From: SXOA01 sp046153945
GTDB taxonomy: Bacteria > Planctomycetota > Planctomycetia > Pirellulales > Pirellulaceae
Direction: 5' to 3'
Assembly (NCBI GenBank): GCA_046153945.1
Contig: JBJXFF010000025.1
Span: 1 to 64,000 of the forward strand
DNA length: 64,000 bases
The translations under genes were made by a program, and so were the position numbers. Positions 17,170-24,863 of this stretch are shown piece after piece; position 1 is the first letter of the stretch; every line of letters starts with the position of its first letter. The notes beneath the pieces are model-generated. The model saw only the letters and a program-made list of their open reading frames with translations, was not told the DNA's origin and did not search any database.

Positions 17170-19278
17170 ATGCCAGCAAACTCACGGAGTGACGGAGACG
17201 GTATCGGTGAAAGCCCGCTCAGGCCGGATTGCCCTTCGATGCAGTTACTCGAGGCTTCGTGCCATGGCACAGTCAGTCTGAAAGAATTGAGCCAAGTTGA
17301 AGAGCACGTCGCCAATTGTCGCGCCTGCGAGCAATCGCTTGGCCAGATCATGCATTCTGCTTTCCCAGTCGATAAGCCGACGGGAAAACCATCAAAAACC
17401 CCTGGATTCGGGCGTAGCAAAGTGGTCGGCAGTGGTAACCTCGTGCTGGGAGAAGCGCAGGTTAATTCCTCTCGCCCAGGAGCGAAATCCGATTCTAGTG
17501 AGAAAGATGAACCGACCGCACCGCTGCAACTTGGCCAGTACCGTCTCGTTCGCCGAATTGGCATCGGAGGGATGGGGGTCGTCTATAAGGCCTGGCACGA
17601 TCGCCTGAACCGCCATGTGGCAATCAAATTCTTACCCCCCGGAAAAACTTTCCACCAGCCAGATATTGACCGCCTGCATCAGGAAATGAAGGCGATGGGG
17701 AATTTGGATCATGAGAATGTCGTCTTCGCGATTGATGCTAACGAATGTGAAGGCGTGCATTATCTGGTCATGGAATACGTCGAAGGGCAGAATCTCTCGC
17801 AACTCGTGGACAACCACGGCAAGCTGGCCATTGCGGATGCCTGCGAATTGATACGACAAACTGCGGTGGGACTGGCGCATATTCACGCTCGGGGGCTGGT
17901 GCATCGGGATCTGAAACCCTCGAATATCATGCTCGACGATTTGGGCAGGGTCAAAATTCTCGATATGGGATTGGCCAAGCTGCGCGCGGAAAGGTTCTTG
18001 GAAAACAAGGAGTTGACCAATACCGGCTACATCCTGGGAACGTCGGACTACCTTGCCCCGGAACAAGCGGCCGACGCTCATTCCGCGGACATCCGCTCCG
18101 ACTTGTATAGCCTCGGATGCACGCTGTTCAAACTGCTGACTGGACAAGCCCCCTTTGGCGGGAAGGCGTATGGCTCGGTCACGAAAAAAATCCTCGCCCA
18201 TGCGCAGACTCCGCCTCCGCATCTTTCGGGTTTTCGTTCCGATGCACCTCAGGAATTGGAGCTGCTCTTGGGACGGCTGTTGGCGAAGGATCCCGATCAG
18301 CGTCCCGCGGATCCTCAAGAAATTCTGCCGATTCTGAAGCGACTTTCGGTTGGTCAAAGAATTGAACAGCTAATTCCCGATGGAACGAAGAGCCCGCCTC
18401 AAGATGCGTCCATTGAAACAACAAGGACGCACTCTTGGAGCGATACGCCTCAGGCCAAGGACAGCGGCAACACCACTCCTTCGCGCCGCTGGGAAGTCGG
18501 TCAGGTCCGCCCCAATTTTGCCGTTGCCTCGGTTGCCATTGTTTTGCTTGTTGCGCTGTCAGGCTGGGCCATTTTTCAGGCGGTGGGGGGGTTAGGTCCA
18601 CGACATGCTGCTCCCTCCATGGATCAGCCAACGCCGTTTCCCGTGGTGGATTATCACCTTGCCGTCCGCCCCGCGGTTATTGCGCGAGATCCCAAGGCGG
18701 GAACAATCACGGTCACCTGTCCGGATCCGGTTTTGCTGCGGTTGGGAACGCTGGGACTCAGGACCGGGGTATTTCGTGTATCGTTCGATCATTCCGCAGG
18801 AGACTGGGCTGGGCAATTTGGCGTGTTCATGGGGTTGCATGACATCCATGATGCCCAGGGCCGGCCGCATACAACGGCCCAGTTCATTTGCATCAATATG
18901 GCCGCGGAAATGGACGCAGCCGGGAAGTTGTCACCACGCGTCGTTCGATTGATGGTGCAGAGGACTTATCTGACCCTCGTCCCTGACGGAAGTGAAGTTG
19001 GTTTCGATCCTACCCAATTCAAGTCGACAAATGCCCCTTTTGCATTCGTTGACGTTCCGCCCGCAGGACAGATGCTGCGGCTGGAACTACATTTCCGAGA
19101 CGGCCTTCTGACCAAAGTGGCGGCGAATGGCAATGACATGCCCGAACTAACCCAGGGAGACTTTCACGAAAGGATGGCGGAAGTCGATACTCACGGCCCG
19201 TTTGGCGTCTTCATTGCTAACCGACACGGTGCAACATTTTCCAAGTTCGATTTTGCTGTTTTGGATCGGGACAAGTAA
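17170..19278 (+). CDS. Membrane Ser/Thr protein kinase with N-terminal zinc-finger motif
   Basis: 702 residues. Residues 46-53 (HVANCRAC) form an H-x3-C-x2-C motif like the zinc-binding anti-sigma (ZAS) finger. A kinase domain spans ~124-390: GIGGMGVVYKA (glycine loop), K153 (VAIKFL), HRDLKPSN with D247, DMG (265-267) in place of DFG, and GTSDYLAPEQ. One transmembrane helix lies near residue 450 (VASVAIVLLVALSGWAIF). A ~220-residue extracytoplasmic domain without a recognisable fold follows and probably senses a ligand. The next gene (19397) follows 118 bases later on the same strand. Typical planctomycete kinase architecture; the combination with a ZAS-like finger suggests a link to sigma-factor control. 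Confidence 0.9.
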   Translation: MPANSRSDGDGIGESPLRPDCPSMQLLEASCHGTVSLKELSQVEEHVANCRACEQSLGQIMHSAFPVDKPTGKPSKTPGFGRSKVVGSGNLVLGEAQVNSSRPGAKSDSSEKDEPTAPLQLGQYRLVRRIGIGGMGVVYKAWHDRLNRHVAIKFLPPGKTFHQPDIDRLHQEMKAMGNLDHENVVFAIDANECEGVHYLVMEYVEGQNLSQLVDNHGKLAIADACELIRQTAVGLAHIHARGLVHRDLKPSNIMLDDLGRVKILDMGLAKLRAERFLENKELTNTGYILGTSDYLAPEQAADAHSADIRSDLYSLGCTLFKLLTGQAPFGGKAYGSVTKKILAHAQTPPPHLSGFRSDAPQELELLLGRLLAKDPDQRPADPQEILPILKRLSVGQRIEQLIPDGTKSPPQDASIETTRTHSWSDTPQAKDSGNTTPSRRWEVGQVRPNFAVASVAIVLLVALSGWAIFQAVGGLGPRHAAPSMDQPTPFPVVDYHLAVRPAVIARDPKAGTITVTCPDPVLLRLGTLGLRTGVFRVSFDHSAGDWAGQFGVFMGLHDIHDAQGRPHTTAQFICINMAAEMDAAGKLSPRVVRLMVQRTYLTLVPDGSEVGFDPTQFKSTNAPFAFVDVPPAGQMLRLELHFRDGLLTKVAANGNDMPELTQGDFHERMAEVDTHGPFGVFIANRHGATFSKFDFAVLDRDK

Positions 19279-19396
19279 AAACAGACTGAGTTTGACGTTT
19301 CCTACCTAAGCGACACTTACACACTTCTAGCGATGTCAAATAGTGCCATAAAGAGCTAACCGCTTTGTTTCTCAACCCAATTTCAAGGACCACACC

Positions 19397-20110
19397 ATGC
19401 CTAACTCGATTACAATTGAGAATCCCGTCTCCTCAGCTCCGCCAATTCAAGTGCCCGGGCCAGCGCCGAATTTTACACTTCCGCTGGTTAGTGGGACTGC
19501 GCTTGTCATGGATGGGACTCTTACCAGCATCTCGGTTAGATGTTGCGATGCGGGGAGCTTGATATCCTGCGCTGCTCCCAAAGCCGCCGACACTACGCTG
19601 GTCGGAGTATTTGGAGGAACGTCCGTCTATACCTGGAGCGCAAGATTTGTTCCCGTCAAGAACACGGGTCCGTACCCAGGAGCTGAAAATGATGCAATAG
19701 CAACGCTCGTTACTTCCTCGGGAAACAAGGAGTCAAATGCGGTGCGATTCAGAGCCGTGGGTGCCGTTGTGTTTGTGGCGGTCGCGGCGGAGTACGTTCG
19801 GTTGCGGCGAGTCTATCGCGTGCGATTTGATGCCGGCACCCTGCCGCCGCTTTTCAATCGATTAGCCGGCTTGGGCATGAACCTGAGCAATCGCGTCAAA
19901 TTGTTTAGGGCAGGGGATCAATGGAAATCGGACGACGATTCTTGGACTTTGGAGGTGGATGGCACGTCCGCTCAGATTTCCGCGCAAATTGAGATAGCAC
20001 CCGGCTTCACAGAGACTCAAACCTGGAGTTGCCCCGATTTTCACCACCGAATGGGAGGCGTATTTGCGCCGCAGACCCCGCTCATTTCTGTGAACCTGTT
20101 GGTCAGTTAG
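19397..20110 (+). CDS. Hypothetical protein, beta-rich, 237 aa
   Basis: I do not recognise this protein. ATG 19397 has AAGGA about nine bases upstream. There is no signal peptide. The first half is rich in Pro, Thr, Ser and Val with three cysteines (RCCDAGSLISC). A short hydrophobic patch (VGAVVFVAVAA) follows, then mixed beta sequence ending in VNLLVS. It follows the membrane kinase on the same strand and could be its substrate or partner, but nothing in the sequence proves that. It ends 56 bases before the convergent pyrE. Confidence 0.6.
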   Translation: MPNSITIENPVSSAPPIQVPGPAPNFTLPLVSGTALVMDGTLTSISVRCCDAGSLISCAAPKAADTTLVGVFGGTSVYTWSARFVPVKNTGPYPGAENDAIATLVTSSGNKESNAVRFRAVGAVVFVAVAAEYVRLRRVYRVRFDAGTLPPLFNRLAGLGMNLSNRVKLFRAGDQWKSDDDSWTLEVDGTSAQISAQIEIAPGFTETQTWSCPDFHHRMGGVFAPQTPLISVNLLVS

Positions 20111-20166
20111 CGATCAAATCGGGGCCGGCAATCTCTGCGGACTGCGTCATCTCACCACCTCTGGGA

Positions 20167-20721
20167 CTACGTTCCCAGCGGTTCGATTCCAAAATCGCGA
20201 ATCGTGAGCAGTGTTTGCAGCTTGTAGCCTCTGGCTGCCAATGCGTCGGCACCACCTTCCAGCCGGTCGATGATCGCCAGAACGCCGAGGACCTTCAGAC
20301 CGAAGGCCTCGGCTTTCTCGATGGCGGCGAGGGAACTGCCGCCGGTGGTGACAACGTCCTCCACAATGACGCAGCGCTCGCCCGGATTGACCGGTCCTTC
20401 CACATCACGCCCGGTGCCGTGCTGCTTGGTTTCCTTGCGGACGATAAAGCCCTTGAGCGTTTTACCGCTCCGCCCCGCTACAGTGATGATCGCGGCGGTG
20501 ATTGGATCGGCCCCAATGGCCATGCCCCCGACCGCATCCGGCCAGTCCGCAGCCAGCACTTCGAGCATTCCATCGGCAATCTGGTTCGCTCCCGCGCTAT
20601 CCAGCGTCACCTTGCGGCAGTCGAGATAGAACGACGACATTTTTCCTGACGCCAGCTTGAACTCTCCCAGTTGCAAGGCTTTGTCCCGCACGATCGCCAT
20701 CAGGGAAGGTTTGCTATACAT
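20167..20721 (-). CDS. pyrE: Orotate phosphoribosyltransferase
   Basis: 184 residues from ATG 20721 (MYSKPSLMAIVRDKALQLGE), chosen because relatives begin M-Y-x-x-x-x-L at this point; in-frame starts at 20766 (ATG) and 20805 (TTG) exist. It joins orotate to PRPP to give OMP in pyrimidine synthesis. Visible are the FKLASGKMSSFYLDCRKV entry segment, VRKETKQHGTGRDVEG loop, and the PRPP-binding CVIVEDVVTTGGSS at about 117-130. Cytoplasmic homodimer in the family. Convergent with the hypothetical gene at 19397; divergent from the ASPIC/UnbV gene. Confidence 0.93.
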   Translation of the reverse strand: MYSKPSLMAIVRDKALQLGEFKLASGKMSSFYLDCRKVTLDSAGANQIADGMLEVLAADWPDAVGGMAIGADPITAAIITVAGRSGKTLKGFIVRKETKQHGTGRDVEGPVNPGERCVIVEDVVTTGGSSLAAIEKAEAFGLKVLGVLAIIDRLEGGADALAARGYKLQTLLTIRDFGIEPLGT

Positions 20722-20933
20722 GAACTCGTAAGAATCGGAAGGTGGCGGATTTAAACGAGTCTCCATCGTAACTTTTGCTGGGATTGCGGCAAGTGCCTGC
20801 TGCAAGTGAGTTTCGACCTCGATTGGATGGCATCGGGCTGAACAATATTGCGGATCGAGTGATTGGGCGCTGGCCAGAGGCTGTGTTAAAATCCAGGATT
20901 GGGAAACGTAGTTTCATTCTCGAATGAATCTTC

Positions 20934-22709
20934 ATGACACCATTATTGAAAAGTAGTTGCGTCCTTGGGGGTGTCGTCTTGATCGGTTGCGGCGTCTTAC
21001 TCGCCATGCGGATTCTTCCAAGGCCGGCCAAAAACGCCACTGCGCGGCTCAAACAGGCCGCGGAAGTTGTGTCCACTCCTTTCTTCAAGGAGGCTACTGA
21101 TACCTTGGGACTCTCCTTTCGCCACTGGTGTGGAGATTCCGGAACTTATTTCGTGCCTGAATCGATGGGATCGGGAATCGCACTGCTGGATTATGACCGG
21201 GATGGAGACCTGGATATTTACGCTGTCCAGGGTGTGCCAACTGTTGCCGCAAAGGTGAGGCCGGCGGAAAGCGACGGCTATTCGCCCACGAGCCGTCTGT
21301 TTCGACAGACGAACGGGCGTTTTGAGGACGTGACCGAGGCTGCCGGACTCGCGGACGAATTGCCTTACGGAGATGGCGTTGCGGTTGGGGATATTAACAA
21401 CGATGGTTGGCCAGACTTGTTCGTTTCTAAATACGGGAATGACCGGTTGTATCTGAATCGCGAAGGGAAGTTTGAGGATATTACGGCCGCTGCCGGCATC
21501 GACAATCCGCGCTGGGGCGCGTCTGCCTGCTTCGCCGACTACGATCGCGACGGTTGGTTGGATTTGTTCATTGTGAATTACTACGACTATTATCCTTCGC
21601 TTCGCATGATCCTGCCCAATGGAGACGAGGATTATCCCGGTCCCCACGGGCGAGAAGGTGTGCCATCCAAGCTCTATCGAAATGTGACAGGTGAGACGGC
21701 AAATCACCAGACTCAATTCCGTGACGTGAGCATCGAAACTGGAATTGACGGCAACGCCGGTCCCGGACTGGGTGTCGTGCCAGCGGACTTTAATGGCGAT
21801 GGCTGGATCGACTTTTATGTAGCAAACGACGCCAAGGCAAATTTTCTTTGGGTCAATCATGGGGGCAAGACTTTTTCCGAGGAGGGCATTCAGGCAGGCG
21901 CCGCCTATAATGCGGCTGGCGCAGCGCAGGCAAGCATGGGAGTGGCTGCAGGTGACGTCGACGGAGACGGTCGACAGGATCTCTTCATGACCCACCTCGA
22001 AGGGGAATACGCTACGTTGTACCTGCAAGTTGCAAAGTGCATGTTTGAAGACCGATCCGCCGCGGCCGCATTGTTGATTCCGACGAGTACTACTACCGGC
22101 TTTGGGACGGCAATGGCTGACTTGGACCAGGACGGCGATTTAGATCTGATTATTGGAAATGGCAGCATTCGCCGACCTCAGAATGTAGCCCGACCAAAAG
22201 ATCCAAGGAAACTCTGGGAGCCCTACGCCAAACGAAATCAGGTTTTTGTGAATAACGGGACCGGCATCTTTTCGGAACTTGCGGGCGAGGATGGCTTCAT
22301 TGCGGAACTGCATGTGACGAGAGGATTGGCAGTGGGAGACATTGACAATGACGGCGATCTGGATGTGGTCACCTCCGAAGTGAATGGCCCCGCGAGGATC
22401 TTTCTCAATGTCGCGGAGCCGAAGGGAAATTGGCTGCTCGTGAAGGCGATTGATCCGCGCCTCGGGGGCCGCGACGCCCATGGGGCCACGGTCACGGTCA
22501 CAGCCGGAAAGCTCCGCATTTCTCGCGACATCAACCCCACATTCAGCTATTTTTCCAGCAACGATCCGCGTGCCCATTTTGGGCTGGGGAAAGAAGCAAA
22601 GTTCGATCAAGTGGAAGTCTTGTGGCCCGACGGACAGAAAGAGTCTTTCCCAGGGGGAGCCATCAATTCCTTCCTCACCCTCCGTCGCGGCGAAGGAACT
22701 CGGCAATGA
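20934..22709 (+). CDS. FG-GAP / ASPIC-UnbV domain protein (CRTAC1-like)
   Basis: 591 residues starting with a membrane anchor or signal sequence (LGGVVLIGCGVLLAM). About seven FG-GAP-like blades carry D-x-(D/N)-x-D-G calcium loops: DYDRDGDLD, DINNDGWPD, DYDRDGWLD, DFNGDGWID, DVDGDGRQD, DLDQDGDLD and DIDNDGDLD. The last ~70 residues are an ASPIC/UnbV domain (HFGLGKEAKFDQVEVLWPDG). Exported seven-bladed propellers of this type are very common in Planctomycetes next to TPR genes. The stop TGA overlaps the ATG of the TPR gene (ATGA), so the two are translationally coupled and probably act together. The function is not established. Confidence 0.9.
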   Translation: MTPLLKSSCVLGGVVLIGCGVLLAMRILPRPAKNATARLKQAAEVVSTPFFKEATDTLGLSFRHWCGDSGTYFVPESMGSGIALLDYDRDGDLDIYAVQGVPTVAAKVRPAESDGYSPTSRLFRQTNGRFEDVTEAAGLADELPYGDGVAVGDINNDGWPDLFVSKYGNDRLYLNREGKFEDITAAAGIDNPRWGASACFADYDRDGWLDLFIVNYYDYYPSLRMILPNGDEDYPGPHGREGVPSKLYRNVTGETANHQTQFRDVSIETGIDGNAGPGLGVVPADFNGDGWIDFYVANDAKANFLWVNHGGKTFSEEGIQAGAAYNAAGAAQASMGVAAGDVDGDGRQDLFMTHLEGEYATLYLQVAKCMFEDRSAAAALLIPTSTTTGFGTAMADLDQDGDLDLIIGNGSIRRPQNVARPKDPRKLWEPYAKRNQVFVNNGTGIFSELAGEDGFIAELHVTRGLAVGDIDNDGDLDVVTSEVNGPARIFLNVAEPKGNWLLVKAIDPRLGGRDAHGATVTVTAGKLRISRDINPTFSYFSSNDPRAHFGLGKEAKFDQVEVLWPDGQKESFPGGAINSFLTLRRGEGTRQ

Positions 22710-24052
22710 CGAAAAAAGGCGAACTCAAGCAGGCATCGCCGTACTCGCTTGTTATGGTGCGGCGATTTCTCGTCGCCCTACCGGCGCTCGCCATTCTGGC
22801 GGCTGGCGTTTATTTGGTCGGGTGGATGAACCAGCCAACGCTGGAGCCATTGCCCAGTTTGCCGATGGAGCGCACGGAGTCAAAAGTCCGCGGGGTGATT
22901 GAAAGCGCTGCCGCCAGGGTGGCCAGCAACAATCGTGCGGCTGCGGCCTGGGGAGATCTTGGATTCGCCTATTACAGTTATCAGTTCGACTCGCAAGCGC
23001 AGGTCTGTTTTCGCAATGCCGAAAGGCTCGATCCCTCTGATTACCGCTTTCCGTACTTTCTTGGTTTGAGCCTGAATAGTACCGATGCGATCCAGACCTT
23101 AGTCGCCTACCGGAGAGCCGCAGACCTGTGCGGCAACCGGGTTCATGTCCAGTTGCGGCTCGTGGATTTGCTACTCGATCAAGGAGAACTGGAGGACGCC
23201 GAACTCCTGATGAACAAGGTGTTGGCCCACTCTTCATCGAGCGCTCACGCGCAATTTGCGAAGGCTCGGCTGCTTTTGGCGCAAGGCAAAATCAACGAAG
23301 CAAAAACTTGGGCCGAGCGGTGCACGGTCTCAGCGCCTGAGAAGCGGTCGCCTCAATTATTGTTGGCACAACTCTGTCGACGAACCCAAGATGTCGCGGG
23401 TGAAGCCAAGGTCCTGGCTGTGCTCCAAAAACTTCCCGATGAGTTCACAGTGTGGGAGGATCCCGACGTCACGGCGATTCTCGCCCGGCGTCAGGACCGA
23501 GCTTCCAATCTGGCAAAGGCCAAGAGCATCGCCAAGAATGGCCAGACGACGATGCTCAAGAGTACACTCTATGAAATGGCTGCCGGCGAAGAGGGGGCCA
23601 ACGCCGTCGTGCAACTGGCGCTGCTCCTGGATTCCGAGGGCCGGCCGCGAGATTCCGAGACATTGTTGCGCCGGCAATTGCTCACCACGCCGAATGACGA
23701 ACGCCTTCACTTTCACGTTGCCCTGGCCTGTTTTCATCAGCAGAAATTCCCCAGTGCGGAGGTCGAATTTCGGCGAGCAATCGAAATCAAGCCGGATTAT
23801 TTCGACGCCTGGTACAATCTTGGTCTTACGCTGCTGGTCGTTGGCAAGCAGGACGGCGCACGTGACGCTTTTACAAACGCCGTTCGAGTCAACCCCAGCC
23901 GTGCCTTGGCGCGCATTCATCTGGCGGAGTTGCTGCTGGTCGATGGAAAGCGGCAGCAAGCGCGCGAGCATCTGGAAGTCGCGATCAAGATTGAGCCCGA
24001 ACATCAGAAGGCGCGCGAGCTTCTGGCGCGCTGCAACGAGTCAGAGAAGTGA
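22706..24052 (+). CDS. Membrane-anchored TPR-repeat protein
   Basis: 448 residues from ATG 22706, which overlaps the previous stop by ATGA. A single N-terminal transmembrane segment (FLVALPALAILAAGVYLVGW) is followed by an extracytoplasmic array of tetratricopeptide repeats, clearest near the C-terminus (DYFDAWYNLGLTLLVVGKQ, ALARIHLAELLLVDGKRQQA). Such TPR arrays usually mediate protein assembly. The coupling with the ASPIC/UnbV propeller suggests a scaffold/propeller pair at the membrane. Confidence 0.88.
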   Translation: MTKKGELKQASPYSLVMVRRFLVALPALAILAAGVYLVGWMNQPTLEPLPSLPMERTESKVRGVIESAAARVASNNRAAAAWGDLGFAYYSYQFDSQAQVCFRNAERLDPSDYRFPYFLGLSLNSTDAIQTLVAYRRAADLCGNRVHVQLRLVDLLLDQGELEDAELLMNKVLAHSSSSAHAQFAKARLLLAQGKINEAKTWAERCTVSAPEKRSPQLLLAQLCRRTQDVAGEAKVLAVLQKLPDEFTVWEDPDVTAILARRQDRASNLAKAKSIAKNGQTTMLKSTLYEMAAGEEGANAVVQLALLLDSEGRPRDSETLLRRQLLTTPNDERLHFHVALACFHQQKFPSAEVEFRRAIEIKPDYFDAWYNLGLTLLVVGKQDGARDAFTNAVRVNPSRALARIHLAELLLVDGKRQQAREHLEVAIKIEPEHQKARELLARCNESEK

Positions 24053-24106
24053 CGGTTGTTGTCGCTGAAGCAAGAAACCGTTAGTTCGCTAGTTCCCTCA
24101 GCCTGG

Positions 24107-24610
24107 CTAAATCATGTTCATCCGGCTGCGATTTCTGCGTTTGGCGCGGGCGCAGTCCTGACAGACGCCGTTGATGATCAGGCGGTGGCTGGTGACACGA
24201 AAGTGGTGCTCGCGGGCTACTTCATCCCGCAGGGCGACCAGCCCTTTATTTTCGAACTCCAACAGCCGATTGCACTCGGTGCAATGAAAATGATCATGCT
24301 GGGGATAGCCGTAATCGTGCTCATAAACCGCACGCCCGTTGAGCACAAACTTGCGAAGCAGCCCGGCATCGACGAATTCCGCCAGCGTGCGATAGACCGT
24401 CGGCCGGCTCACATGCCCTTCCTGGCCGGATTTCGGCAATTGCTCCATGAGCTGATCGGCGTCAAAGTGCTCGTGATGGCTAAAGACATGATCCACGAGC
24501 GCGAGCCGCTGCGCCGTCACCCGCATTCCACGGCTTTGCAGAAACTCCACAAAACGATCCCGCGGCGAAAGGGAGACTTGCACGCTGCCGAGAGAGTCAG
24601 AGTCGGACAT
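24107..24610 (-). CDS. Fur-family metal-responsive transcriptional regulator
   Basis: 167 residues from ATG 24610. A winged-helix DNA-binding part (GMRVTAQRLALVDHVF; SRPTVYRTLAEFVDAGLLRK) is followed by the metal/dimer domain with HDHFHC (105-110) and two CxxC pairs, CTEC (110-113) and CQDC (150-153), which bind structural zinc. The conserved metal site HDHFHC is intact. It could be Fur, Zur or PerR; sequence alone does not decide. An 11-bp perfect inverted repeat just upstream is a candidate autoregulatory site. Ends convergently with the TPR gene. Confidence 0.92.
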   Translation of the reverse strand: MSDSDSLGSVQVSLSPRDRFVEFLQSRGMRVTAQRLALVDHVFSHHEHFDADQLMEQLPKSGQEGHVSRPTVYRTLAEFVDAGLLRKFVLNGRAVYEHDYGYPQHDHFHCTECNRLLEFENKGLVALRDEVAREHHFRVTSHRLIINGVCQDCARAKRRNRSRMNMI

Positions 24611-24618
24611 GAAAATCA

Positions 24619-24698
24619 CTTATTGAGACAATCGCCGCGCACAATGCCGGAAATCGGCAAGAATAATAGAAACCAAGTACTTCAGTCGTCTCAATAAG
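24619..24698. promoter_or_regulatory. Inverted 11-bp repeats upstream of the Fur-family gene
   Basis: CTTATTGAGAC at 24619-24629 and its exact reverse complement GTCTCAATAAG at 24688-24698, 58 bases apart. The first copy lies 9 bases from the Fur-family start codon. The copies also include a local dyad ATTG-AGA-CAAT (24622-24632). Position and symmetry fit an operator bound by the regulator; that is inference. Confidence 0.4.
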
Positions 24699-24863
24699 AT
24701 TGTAGCGTAGGATCGGCCAGCCTGCCAAGACGTACCCGAAATACTGCCTGGATGGCCACGGCTTTCAAATGCATGGGGAAATTTGCTGTCTTAAGGGGCA
24801 CTAGATGAACATTCTAGCGGCGTCAAATACGTCCTCAACATGATTGCAACGCAGGAGGCCAAC

